A stretch of 24,974 nucleotides of DNA from an uncultured Prevotella sp. Lineage in GTDB: Bacteria; Bacteroidota; Bacteroidia; Bacteroidales; Bacteroidaceae. The number at the start of each line of letters is the position of its first letter. Position 1 is the stretch's first letter. The position numbers and the translations under genes were made by a program. Below the pieces are notes generated by a model. It ran no database searches. It was given only the letters and a program-made list of their open reading frames with translations, and was not told where the DNA came from. The stretch is from the NCBI GenBank assembly GCA_900769055.1, contig CAAGFF010000029.1, positions 1 to 24,974 of the forward strand. The letters are read 5' to 3'. This document shows positions 1 through 7,994 of the stretch, one piece after another.

Positions 1-108
1 AGATTTTTACTTTCCTGCACAACTTTGATAAATAATTAATCTCGAAGATAAATTAGTGGCAAAAAAAATGGTAGTAAAATGAGCATTTTTAGTTAAAAGT
101 AAAAATAT

Positions 109-191
109 TCTACCACATCTACCACACCATCTACCACCTCTTAAATATTTGATTGACAGTACTTTAACCCAAGAGTGGCAGGTGTGGTAGA
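109..191. repeat. TCTACCAC box cluster with inverted partner
   Basis: The octamer TCTACCAC occurs at 109-116, 118-125 and 130-137. The 11-mer TCTACCACACC (118-128) has a perfect inverted partner, GGTGTGGTAGA, at 181-191. The layout of short direct repeats on one side and a complement on the other resembles the larger hairpins elsewhere in the window, but this one is smaller. It could instead be a regulator-binding array for a gene left of the window. Confidence 0.55.
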
Positions 192-220
192 AGAATTTAA
201 AAAATATTGTATAGGAAAGA

Positions 221-334
221 GTGGAAACCGCAGTTTAATTTTTGAAAAACGTGGGTTTTCGAAGTGAAAACCGCGGTTTAATTTTTGAAAAACGTGGGTT
301 TTCGAAGCGAAAAACGCAGGTTTTTAATTATTCC
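221..334. repeat. 43-bp tandem repeat with internal palindromes
   Basis: Two nearly identical copies (about 221-264 and 265-307) with a period of 43 bp are followed by a decayed partial third copy. Each copy contains GAAAACCGCGGTTT-like and AAAACGTGGGTTTTC-like inverted segments, so a single strand could fold into successive short hairpins. Function is unknown. It lies between the TCTACCAC boxes and the MITE-like element, which suggests a repeat-accumulating site. Confidence 0.65.
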
Positions 335-335
335 A

Positions 336-515
336 TTTAAGTTTCACATGTAATCAACTTTGAGGGGGGTTAAGGAGTTAAGGAGTTATCGCTCCCTTTG
401 ATCGCTGGGAGTTAAGCCGTTAGTTTTGAGCCTTGGATATAAGCGCAGTAATATTTGGCTTAACTCCTTAACTCCTTAATTACCAACAATTTCCCTTACT
501 TGCGAAAGTTGAGTT
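336..515. mobile_element. MITE-like hairpin element, copy A
   Basis: The left end reads TTTAAGTTTCACATGT (336-351) and the right end ACTTGCGAAAGTTGAG (498-513). The reverse complement of the left end matches the right end at about 11 of 16 positions. Between them lies a perfect 19-bp inverted repeat of TTAAGGAG units (370-388 with 461-479). An internal 11-bp pair (GGAGTTAAGCC 408-418 with GGCTTAACTCC 458-468) competes for the same right arm. The ends are shared with a second copy at 9781-9985. No coding capacity is seen, and no target-site duplication is clear for this copy. Confidence 0.55.
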
Positions 516-560
516 GAGTTAATTGAAATTACTCCTTCAGGCATTCAGGATGTTGTCCTT

Positions 561-1682
561 TCATTTTGACTTAATCATGTCCAGTATTGTCCCCATTATC
601 TTTATTATCTTTTTCTGATTTTTAAGGATAGTATCGTAGCCTTTTTCGCTGTTTGCCACAGAGCAATACACCTTGTCCGAGGCTTTCATCAGCACTTCAT
701 CTGCCACAAGCTCACGGATATATGTGTCAATATACTCAGCATTTCTCCCCATGAGCGAGGCCAATTCAGATAGATTTGCGTCGGGACTCTCCATATAAAG
801 TGTGGCGAATGTGTGACGGCAAGAGTAGAAGCTTGTTGCTCTCACATCTATTGGTGTGTCAGCGAGAATGGTGCTGTTCAGCTGTTTCCACCACCTTTTC
901 AGGCAACGGTTCATAGTTCCGTTCATCCTGTTCACCTTATTATATATATAATAGGTGTCGTTGGCTTCTATTTTGTCCATAGATGGGATGAGGTGTACGG
1001 CACCGGTTTTCTTAGCTACGTGGAACAATGTGTCAAACAGCATGTATCTCGATGTATGCGACTTCGGAATGACAATCTTGACAGCCTTGCCTGTCTTTTT
1101 TCGTTTAGTCTCTATAATGTAGCATTGCATACCATTCTGGCATTTGGCTTTCACTGAGGACAGCTTGAGTGACAGGATATCAGAAAACGACAGCCCTTGA
1201 AGATAATACCCAAGTATGAAGCACATTTTCTGAAACAATTCAGACTTGATGTCCGTCACCATTGTTGTAGCAGTAGCTATGCTTATCGTTCCACTTTTTC
1301 CAGTAATATCTTTCCAGAAATCATTCTCGCAAGCCTCCATCTGCTTTCGTGTCAGAGCCTGATGATGCTTATGCCGTCCGAAATGTCTTCTCACATCAAC
1401 CATGTCGCAGGGATTGATGGCAATTATGCCGCTCCGTTTGGCATACTCGAATATCGACCTTATGATACCGAATATCACGTATGCGCTATTTGGGGAATAG
1501 TGCTTTGTGATATATGACACGAATTGCGATATGTCATTATGTGAGACATCGCTTACAAGCCGTTCATCTCCACCAGAGTTGCCCTCGAATACCCTATAAG
1601 CAAACTTATAGAGTTTCATTGTGCTTACTCTTCTGGGATGAGAATCTACATAGTTGTTGAATACAGTTTTTAATGTTTTCAT
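561..1682 (-). CDS. Tyrosine recombinase (phage-type integrase), atypical active site
   Basis: This 373-residue protein has the layout of Bacteroidota tyrosine recombinases: an N-terminal SAM-like core-binding region (about residues 1-105) and a C-terminal catalytic region (about 145-330). Visible catalytic candidates are the lysine cluster at 193-196 (KRKK), Y286-S-C-R289-H290 for the H/Y-x-x-R box, and Tyr321 in DTYI as the likely nucleophile. Two positions depart from the usual set. The first-arginine region reads LQGLSFSDIL (Q162 where many relatives have R), and the late H/W position reads MGR (R313). Bacteroidota integrases vary at these sites, so the enzyme may still be active. It is divergent from the SusC gene, 243 bp away. 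Function could be integration, excision or local DNA inversion; the target is unknown. Confidence 0.8.
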   Translation of the reverse strand: MKTLKTVFNNYVDSHPRRVSTMKLYKFAYRVFEGNSGGDERLVSDVSHNDISQFVSYITKHYSPNSAYVIFGIIRSIFEYAKRSGIIAINPCDMVDVRRHFGRHKHHQALTRKQMEACENDFWKDITGKSGTISIATATTMVTDIKSELFQKMCFILGYYLQGLSFSDILSLKLSSVKAKCQNGMQCYIIETKRKKTGKAVKIVIPKSHTSRYMLFDTLFHVAKKTGAVHLIPSMDKIEANDTYYIYNKVNRMNGTMNRCLKRWWKQLNSTILADTPIDVRATSFYSCRHTFATLYMESPDANLSELASLMGRNAEYIDTYIRELVADEVLMKASDKVYCSVANSEKGYDTILKNQKKIIKIMGTILDMIKSK

Positions 1683-1723
1683 AATTAAGTCTTTTTTTTA
1701 TAACCGATGTTCTATCTTGCACC

Positions 1724-1750
1724 TTGTGCTCTCGTAATAAAAAAGCACAA
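1724..1750. repeat. Short inverted repeat between recombinase and susC
   Basis: TTGTGCT (1724-1730) pairs with AGCACAA (1744-1750) across a 13-nt spacer in the divergent intergenic region. It could be an operator or part of the recombinase 5' leader. It is short enough that chance cannot be excluded. Confidence 0.3.
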
Positions 1751-1848
1751 AAAGGCAAAAACTACATTGCATTTAGTAAGAATACATACTGCAATAATTG
1801 AATTTTGTCATTAATTACGCCCTAAAACAAAGATTTTTGAAGAATTAT

Positions 1849-1879
1849 TTTGCAATTAGATTTATTTAATATAAATTTG
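1849..1879 (+). promoter_or_regulatory. Bacteroidota-type promoter for the SusC operon
   Basis: TTTG (1849-1852) and TAAATTTG (1872-1879) match the -33 TTTG and -7 TAnnTTTG elements of the Bacteroidota primary sigma factor, with a 19-nt spacer. The start codon at 1926 is 46 nt downstream, preceded by the purine run AGAGAGAGA, which may act as a ribosome-binding region. Confidence 0.7.
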
Positions 1880-1925
1880 CAGCGATTTTGTAACATAATA
1901 ATAAAACTAAAGAGAGAGATTCTTT

Positions 1926-4900
1926 ATGAAAAAGAGACTAACTATGCTTTTGGTCGGCTTGTTCGCCTGTGTAGGCGTATCGCTGGCCCAGACGCAGGTT
2001 AAGGGTACAGTCGTCTCGGATGAGGACGGACAGCCCGTAATCGGCGCCACAGTACGAGTAGTCGGTACCAATGAAGGTACTGTAACTGACATGAACGGTA
2101 AGTTCAGCATTACCTGCCCCAAAGGCAAGAACACCCTTAGCATTGCATACGTGGGCATGGAACCTATCGAGGTTAGCGCACGTGGAAATATGCGCATCAT
2201 TCTGAAGACCGACTCCAAGAACCTCGATGAAATCGTGGTTGTTGCCTATGGTACTTCTACAAAGGGAACCTTCACGGGTTCTGCTGGTGTTGTAAGCTCT
2301 GACAAGATTGAGCTTCGCCAGGTATCAGACATCTCCAACGCGCTTGCTGGTGCTGTTGCTGGTGTGCAGATACAGAGCAGCAACGGTCAGCCGGGTACTT
2401 CCGCAAAGGTTCGCATCCGTGGTATTGGCTCTATCAACGCTGGTACAGACCCTCTGTATGTTGTTGATGGTGTACCATACGATGGTGACCTTTCTTCTAT
2501 CAACCCTGCCGACATCGAGTCTATGACTGTTTTGAAGGATGCTGCCTCTACAGCCCTTTATGGTGCCCGTGGTGCCAACGGTATCATCATGATTACCACA
2601 AAGAAGGCACAGACTGGCAACACCCGCGTTACTGTTGATGCCAAGTGGGGTTCAAACTCTCGCCAGATTTCCAACTATGATGTTTTGCGCAGCCCGCAGG
2701 AGTATCTTGAGCGTGAATATCAGGCCATGTACAATGGTGTGACTTCTGTACTTGGCTACAATCCGACACAGGCTTGGCAGTGGGTAAACCAGAACATCAC
2801 TACAAATGAGGATGGCGGTAACGGCTATCAGATATACCAGGTTCCAGAGGGTGAGTATCTCTTCGGTACTAATGGCAAGCTCAACCCTAACGCTACACTC
2901 GGTTATAAGGATGTTGCCAACAACCGCTACTATACTCCAGACAACTGGGAGGACATCATGTTCAAGTCTACTCTCCGCCAGGAGTACAATGCTACCATCT
3001 CTGGCAGCAACGACCGCAACAACTTCTACCTGTCAGTTGGTTTCCTTGATGACGGTGGCCTCGTTGAAGGCTCTGGCTTCAAGCGTACCAGCACACGTCT
3101 GAAGGACGAGTACAAGGTGAACCAGTGGATGAAGGTTGGTGCAAATATCGCATATACTTATACTAAGAGCTTCTATCCTGATGAGCAGACATCCGCACAC
3201 CCAAATTCTTCTGGCAACGCATTTGCTATAGCAAACCGTATTGCTCCTATATATCCAATGTATGTACGTGATGCTGATGGCAACTTCATCTACAATCAGG
3301 GTCGTCTGACATACGACTATGGTACACTGTCGGATGGTACCCGTGACCGTTCGTTCATGTCTATATCAAACCCTGCAGGTCAGCTGCAGTATGATGTTAC
3401 ACAGTACATAATGGATATCATCAGTGGTAACTGGTTCGTAAGCATCACTCCGATTGATGGCCTTACTCTGAAGGCTCAGTGGGCTCTGAATGTTGACAAT
3501 ACCAACTACAACGGCCTCCAGAACGCATTTATGGGTCAGTTTGCAAGCCTTGGTGGTGCTGCAACACAGACACACTCACGCACTTATGGCTGGGACCAGC
3601 AGTATGTCGCCAACTACGTACGTACCTTCGCTGATAAGCATCATATTGACGTAACACTTGGTTACGATGGCTATCAGTACAAGTACAAATACCTCAGTGC
3701 AGGTGGTACAAACCTCTACAACCCTGAGAGTTTCTGGGTAAGCAATGCTGTATCCCAGTGGTCTATCGCTGGCCGTCAGACAAAATATTCTACTGAGGGT
3801 TACTTCGGACGCATCAACTATTCATACGAGGACAAGTATATCGGTAACGTTGCTGTTCGTCGCGATGCTTCCTCACGCTTCTCTAAGGACAACCGTTGGG
3901 GTACGTTCTGGTCAGGTAGTGCTGCCTGGATTATCACTAAGGAAGATTTCATGCAGAACCTCACATGGCTGAACCTCTTGAAGCTGAAGGCATCGTTCGG
4001 TCAGCAGGGTAACGATGCTATCGGAAACTACTATGCTTACCTCGACCAGTATTCAATGGTTGGTGACACATCAGGTTTCTCTGATGGTACTCTGGCATAC
4101 AAGGGTAATCCTGACCTGACATGGGAGACTCAGACCTCGTTCAACGTTGGTTTCGACTTCTCTATGTTCAGCAACAAGTTCACAGGTAGCGTTGAGTACT
4201 TCTCACGCAAGTCAAGCGACATGCTCTACTACAAGCCTGTAGCTGGCTCGCTCGGTTACACACAGATACCTATGAATGTTGGTTCTCTTACCAACTCTGG
4301 TTTCGAGTTCGACCTCAACTACAACATCCTCAACTCCAAGGAGCTCTCTTGGGACGTATATCTCAACGCCACATTCATCAAGAACAAGATTAACGAGCTG
4401 CATCCTGACCTGAACGGTAAGCTCGTTGACGGTACTACGATATACGAAGAGGGAGAATCAATGTATCGTTTGCTTCTGCCTGAGTGGGCTGGCGTAGATC
4501 CTGATAATGGTGATGCTCTCTGGTACTACAATGTAGAGGATGAGAATGGTAACGTTACACGCGAGAAGACTAACGACTATACCGTTGCACATCAGACATC
4601 TAACCGTATTGTTACCGACGACCTCCTGCCTACAGTATATGGTGGTTTCGGAACAACATTCAGGGCTTATGGCTTCGACCTCTCAATCCAGGCATCTTAT
4701 CAGCTCGGCGGTACTATCTATGACAGCGGTTACGCTTACCTGATGCACGCAGGTTCAGGTAAAGCTAATGACGCTGGTACGAACTGGCACAAGGACATCC
4801 GCAATGCTTGGACAACACCTGGACAGATTACAGATGTTCCACGTCTGAACTCTTTGTCTAATAATGGCATGAATGTAAACGCTACATCTACCCGTTTCCT

Positions 4901-5132
4901 TACCAGTAGCGACTACCTGTCACTCAACAACGTAACCATCGGCTACACTCTGCCGTCACAGCTTGTAAGAAAGCTCGGCCTGACAAAGCTCCGTGTTTAC
5001 TTTGCTGGCGATAACCTCGCACTGCTCTCTGCACGCAAGGGACTCGACCCACGTCAGGGATATATCTCTGCAACAGCAGCTACTTATTCTGCCATGCGTA
5101 CTCTGTCCGGAGGTGTAAGCATTGCTTTCTAA
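1926..5132 (+). CDS. SusC/RagA-family TonB-linked outer-membrane transporter
   Basis: This 1068-residue protein is full length for the family. The signal peptide is residues 1-21 (cleavage near SLA-Q). A carboxypeptidase-D regulatory-like domain follows at about 23-95 (GTVVSDEDGQPVIGATV, then GTVTDMNGKFSI). The TonB box and plug start at LDEIVVVAYG (about 100), and the plug includes VRIRGIGS, DPLYVVDGVP and LKDAASTALYGARGANGII, the conserved SusC plug signature. The rest is a beta-barrel rich in aromatic residues. SusC proteins use TonB energy to import glycans or, in RagA types, oligopeptides captured by the SusD lid. The partner gene starts 40 nt downstream, so the two are co-transcribed. 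The downstream C10 protease makes peptide a plausible substrate, but specificity cannot be read from the sequence. Confidence 0.95.
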   Translation: MKKRLTMLLVGLFACVGVSLAQTQVKGTVVSDEDGQPVIGATVRVVGTNEGTVTDMNGKFSITCPKGKNTLSIAYVGMEPIEVSARGNMRIILKTDSKNLDEIVVVAYGTSTKGTFTGSAGVVSSDKIELRQVSDISNALAGAVAGVQIQSSNGQPGTSAKVRIRGIGSINAGTDPLYVVDGVPYDGDLSSINPADIESMTVLKDAASTALYGARGANGIIMITTKKAQTGNTRVTVDAKWGSNSRQISNYDVLRSPQEYLEREYQAMYNGVTSVLGYNPTQAWQWVNQNITTNEDGGNGYQIYQVPEGEYLFGTNGKLNPNATLGYKDVANNRYYTPDNWEDIMFKSTLRQEYNATISGSNDRNNFYLSVGFLDDGGLVEGSGFKRTSTRLKDEYKVNQWMKVGANIAYTYTKSFYPDEQTSAHPNSSGNAFAIANRIAPIYPMYVRDADGNFIYNQGRLTYDYGTLSDGTRDRSFMSISNPAGQLQYDVTQYIMDIISGNWFVSITPIDGLTLKAQWALNVDNTNYNGLQNAFMGQFASLGGAATQTHSRTYGWDQQYVANYVRTFADKHHIDVTLGYDGYQYKYKYLSAGGTNLYNPESFWVSNAVSQWSIAGRQTKYSTEGYFGRINYSYEDKYIGNVAVRRDASSRFSKDNRWGTFWSGSAAWIITKEDFMQNLTWLNLLKLKASFGQQGNDAIGNYYAYLDQYSMVGDTSGFSDGTLAYKGNPDLTWETQTSFNVGFDFSMFSNKFTGSVEYFSRKSSDMLYYKPVAGSLGYTQIPMNVGSLTNSGFEFDLNYNILNSKELSWDVYLNATFIKNKINELHPDLNGKLVDGTTIYEEGESMYRLLLPEWAGVDPDNGDALWYYNVEDENGNVTREKTNDYTVAHQTSNRIVTDDLLPTVYGGFGTTFRAYGFDLSIQASYQLGGTIYDSGYAYLMHAGSGKANDAGTNWHKDIRNAWTTPGQITDVPRLNSLSNNGMNVNATSTRFLTSSDYLSLNNVTIGYTLPSQLVRKLGLTKLRVYFAGDNLALLSARKGLDPRQGYISATAATYSAMRTLSGGVSIAF

Positions 5133-5172
5133 TCACAAATAAATGATTAACAACAAACGGAATTATTATAAT

Positions 5173-6774
5173 ATGAAAGTAAAATATATATTTTCAAGTC
5201 TTGCCGTCGCATCGCTGTCCCTGACATCATGCGTCGACCTTGACACAGCGCCAGAGGGTAGCACTGTCACTTCTGAACAGAAGAGCGAAATCCTTGAGGC
5301 TATGCCTGAGCGCGGTGCTGCCGGCGTGCGCGCCATCTTCCAGGGAATGAACGTATACGCTCCTAACTATGACGCTTTGGGTTCTGTACGTCACAACGAC
5401 TTCGGCTATAGCTCAGTATTCTTCTTTACCGATGCCAACTCTGCTGACGTATCTTCGTCAACAAGCGGTTACAACTGGGCAGGACGCTCACTCCAGTATA
5501 CTGACCGTCCATATACGTCAAATGAGAGCCAGATTGTATGGAATGACCACTACCAGATTATCTATGCTGCCAACAGCGTAATCGCTGGTTACAATGTAGG
5601 CGAGGATCCAACTGACGATGAGGCCCGTTTCTACTACGCTCAGGGTCTTGGAGCCCGTGCATATATGTACTTCAACCTTGCACAGCTCTATCAGTTCACT
5701 TACAAGGGCAATGAGACAAAAGCTTGTGTTCCAATCATTACTGATGAGAATTCAGCTGATGCCGCCACCAATGGTGCACCTTGCGCAACAGTCGAGGAGG
5801 TTTACCAGCAGGTATGTTCTGATATCAACCATGCCGTTTCCCTGCTTGAGAACAACAAATACAGCCGCAGCGACAAGCGTTATATCTCTCTTGCTGTTGC
5901 CTACGGAATCCGTGCACGCGTAAACCTCGTGATGCAGAACTGGGCTGAGGCTGCTGCTGACGCACAGAAGGCAATTGACGCTGCTGCCGCTGAGGGCATT
6001 GCACCTGCAAGCATCAGTGATGTAAGCCTGCCATCGTTCGCCCGTGCAACTGACAACAACTGGATGTGGGGTATCATCATTGCCGAGACTGATGACGTAG
6101 TACAGACTGGTATCGTAAACTGGATTTCTCACTGCGGTACATTCAACTATGGCTACTGCCAGTATTCTGGTGGCCGCCAGATTAATAAGCAACTCTATCA
6201 CCAGATTCCTGAGTCTGACGTTCGTAAGGGCTGGTGGTCTGACGAGAATGGTGCGAACAACTATCTGCCAGAGAAGTATAATGAGTATCTGGCTGCTTAT
6301 GGTTTCCCTGCATTCACAAGCTGCAAGTTTGATACATACAACGGTGAACTTGGATGTGACGTAAATGCCAACGATATTCCTATGATGCGTGTTGAGGAGA
6401 TGTATCTCATCAAGGCTGAGGCTATGGCTAAGGCTGGCCAGGATGGTAAGTCGTTCCTTGAGAACTTCGTAAAGACCTACCGTAACCCGAACTATACCTG
6501 CACAGGTGACGTTCAGGAGGCTGTTTACTTCCAGAAGCGTATCGAGCTTTGGGGTGAGGGTCAGATCTGGTTCGACGTTATGCGTCTGAACAAGGGTGTA
6601 GACCGTCGTGGAGGTGGATTTACTCCATCTGCCGTATTCCAGATTCCTGCTAATTCTGGTATATTGCTGTGGCGTATTCCTCAGGCTGAGATTGAGGCTA
6701 ACCCAGTTCTTACAGATGAGGTGAATGCCGACAGGACTGTGTCTGCCCCATCTCCTGTAGCTGATGCTGAATAA
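5173..6774 (+). CDS. SusD/RagB-family outer-membrane lipoprotein
   Basis: The start at 5173 places a lipoprotein signal (MKVKYIFSSL, lipobox SLTSC, Cys20) at the N-terminus. An upstream in-frame ATG at 5143 would add ten polar residues, so I prefer the inner start. The mature protein (533 residues in total) shows SusD features: a helical N-terminal part with WNDHYQIIYAANSVI (about residues 115-130), a TPR-like repeat region (ARAYMYFNLAQLYQF, then RINLVMQNWAEAAADA-like helices), and the C-terminal VEEMYLIKAEAMAKAG and RIELWGEGQIWFDVMRL motifs typical of SusD/RagB. These lipoproteins form the lid over the SusC barrel on the cell surface and capture substrate. The gene lies between the transporter and a third lipoprotein, as expected for a Sus-like operon. 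Confidence 0.94.
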   Translation: MKVKYIFSSLAVASLSLTSCVDLDTAPEGSTVTSEQKSEILEAMPERGAAGVRAIFQGMNVYAPNYDALGSVRHNDFGYSSVFFFTDANSADVSSSTSGYNWAGRSLQYTDRPYTSNESQIVWNDHYQIIYAANSVIAGYNVGEDPTDDEARFYYAQGLGARAYMYFNLAQLYQFTYKGNETKACVPIITDENSADAATNGAPCATVEEVYQQVCSDINHAVSLLENNKYSRSDKRYISLAVAYGIRARVNLVMQNWAEAAADAQKAIDAAAAEGIAPASISDVSLPSFARATDNNWMWGIIIAETDDVVQTGIVNWISHCGTFNYGYCQYSGGRQINKQLYHQIPESDVRKGWWSDENGANNYLPEKYNEYLAAYGFPAFTSCKFDTYNGELGCDVNANDIPMMRVEEMYLIKAEAMAKAGQDGKSFLENFVKTYRNPNYTCTGDVQEAVYFQKRIELWGEGQIWFDVMRLNKGVDRRGGGFTPSAVFQIPANSGILLWRIPQAEIEANPVLTDEVNADRTVSAPSPVADAE

Positions 6775-6811
6775 GAAACATGTTTCATTAACTATATAGA
6801 ATAACAAAACA

Positions 6812-7774
6812 ATGAAGATAAACAAATTTTTCCTTAGCCTTGCAGGTGCGACAATGCTGTTTGCATCCTGCGGTACCGAGGACTTGGAGCTTGGCGATTC
6901 TTCAACATCTCCGGTTGACGCAAATTGTCCTGCCGTTGAGTTTGCAGCCAACAACTCTAAGTCATTCGAGGTGGATCCCTCTGCTGCGTCTTTCAATCTT
7001 ACCGTAGTACGTAGGGACAGTGTTAAAGCTTCTTACGACATTGTGGTTGTAAGCAATGAGGATGATGCTTTCAATGTACCAGCAAAGGTTGATTTCGAAG
7101 AGAAAGAATTGTCAAAGGACATTACCATCACTATGAAGGATGGCGCAAAGCAGGGTGAGCCTCTGGCTCTGGAGCTGACATTCAATGATGCAGTTATGAA
7201 TCCTTACACCACAGGTCTGAAGACTATTAGCGTAAAGAGTACCATCATCAAGTGGGAAAGTTTTGGCACAGGTTATCTGCTCGGTCATCTTATCAACGAG
7301 TTCTTCGGTGCTTCTACCTTACCACTTGCAGTAGAGATAGAGAAGGCAACAACAGCTTCTGCTACCAAGTACCGTTTTGATAGCCCCTACGCATCTGTTT
7401 GCACAGCTCAGGATGAGCTTGGTGCTTATATAGGCTATCCTTACAATGAGCCAGGCGACGTTACAGGTGCTGTTGAGAAGTTCGTTATTACAGTAACAAA
7501 GGACGGTGCTTCTCTTGCTCCTGTAAACATGGGACTTAACTGGGGATATGGTGAGTTCTCTACAGGTTCCATCTATGGTTACCTTTCACAGAATATCGCA
7601 GATTACCCACTTGGAGTGTACACTCCGTCTGAGACTGGTGGAGTTATCACATTTGGCCCAGGTTCGCTGTACATAAGCATGGCTGACTACAAAAATGGTA
7701 CAAAATATCCTTGTGAGGGTGCAACCGTTCTCTATCTGAGCGCAGCTGACTACATGGCAGCAAGCGAGGAGTAA
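6812..7774 (+). CDS. Surface lipoprotein of the Sus-like operon, function unknown
   Basis: This 320-residue protein has a clear lipoprotein signal (MKINKFFLSLAGATMLFASC, Cys20). After an acidic spacer (residues 21-40), a beta-rich segment at about 45-130 alternates hydrophobic and charged residues like an Ig-type or Calx-beta-like fold (FNLTVVRRDS, SYDIVVVSNE, KDITITMKDG). The rest is aromatic and glycine-rich with no family I recognise. It starts 37 nt after the SusD-like gene and is followed by a terminator, so it is the last gene of the operon. Proteins in this slot (SusE/F-like) usually bind substrate at the cell surface. That role is inferred from position, not from a recognised domain. 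Confidence 0.75.
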   Translation: MKINKFFLSLAGATMLFASCGTEDLELGDSSTSPVDANCPAVEFAANNSKSFEVDPSAASFNLTVVRRDSVKASYDIVVVSNEDDAFNVPAKVDFEEKELSKDITITMKDGAKQGEPLALELTFNDAVMNPYTTGLKTISVKSTIIKWESFGTGYLLGHLINEFFGASTLPLAVEIEKATTASATKYRFDSPYASVCTAQDELGAYIGYPYNEPGDVTGAVEKFVITVTKDGASLAPVNMGLNWGYGEFSTGSIYGYLSQNIADYPLGVYTPSETGGVITFGPGSLYISMADYKNGTKYPCEGATVLYLSAADYMAASEE

Positions 7775-7810
7775 CGACAACAGGCTTAGTCTTTTATTTA
7801 TATAACCCAG

Positions 7811-7848
7811 AGGGGCATCCGTGTTGTACGACGCAGGTGTCCCTTTTT
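7811..7848 (+). terminator. Rho-independent-type terminator after the SusC operon
   Basis: AGGGGCATCCG (7811-7821) pairs, with G-U wobbles and one mismatch, to CAGGTGTCCCT (7834-7844), followed by a T run (7844-7848). It lies 37 nt after the lipoprotein stop codon and separates the operon from the protease gene. Confidence 0.65.
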
Positions 7849-7858
7849 CACTGTAATT

Positions 7859-7978
7859 AGTTGACAAGTAGACGAGTAGACAAGTTATTAGTCTTCTTGT
7901 TTGAGTTTATTACTCAAGTTGGCTCTTCGTTAGACAAGCTAACAACTTGTTTACTTGTCTACTGTTAACTCGTCAACT
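7859..7978. repeat. Tandem-unit hairpin B (AGTAGACA-type units)
   Basis: The left arm (7859-7891) is built from 8-bp units AGTTGACA, AGTAGACG, AGTAGACA and ends AGTTATTAG. The right arm (7939-7978) is its complement with one extra unit. The spacer contains smaller hairpins, for example TTGAGT/ACTCAA. The right arm ends 16 nt before the protease start codon, so a transcript reading through would carry a long stem just ahead of the start. No TAnnTTTG box is obvious between here and the protease gene. Confidence 0.75.
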
Positions 7979-7994
7979 TATAAAAAATATTGTT

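Larger units (their letters stand above)
1..560. other. Gene-free, repeat-rich intergenic region
   Basis: I see no convincing coding sequence here. The stretch is AT-rich and holds three separate repeat structures, listed individually: TCTACCAC boxes with an inverted partner (109-191), a 43-bp tandem repeat (221-334) and a MITE-like hairpin element (336-515). The recombinase gene on the minus strand ends at 561, so this is its downstream flank. Whether a gene lies just left of the window cannot be seen. Confidence 0.6.

Noticed and set aside
215..220. Loss of sigma-54 contact in the NtrC-type regulator because of GAFTDA instead of GAFTGA (protein residue numbers)
   Set aside because: I recall GAFTDA from Bacteroidota activators, and the remaining ATPase motifs are intact, so inactivity is not supported.
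221..334. CRISPR array
   Set aside because: The 43-bp period is a continuous tandem repeat without unique spacers, and no cas gene is present.
5752..6996. Long minus-strand open frame (414 codons) antisense to the SusD-like gene
   Set aside because: It lies opposite two well-supported genes, has no recognisable domain or signal, and its composition is what the reverse of Bacteroidota coding sequence gives.
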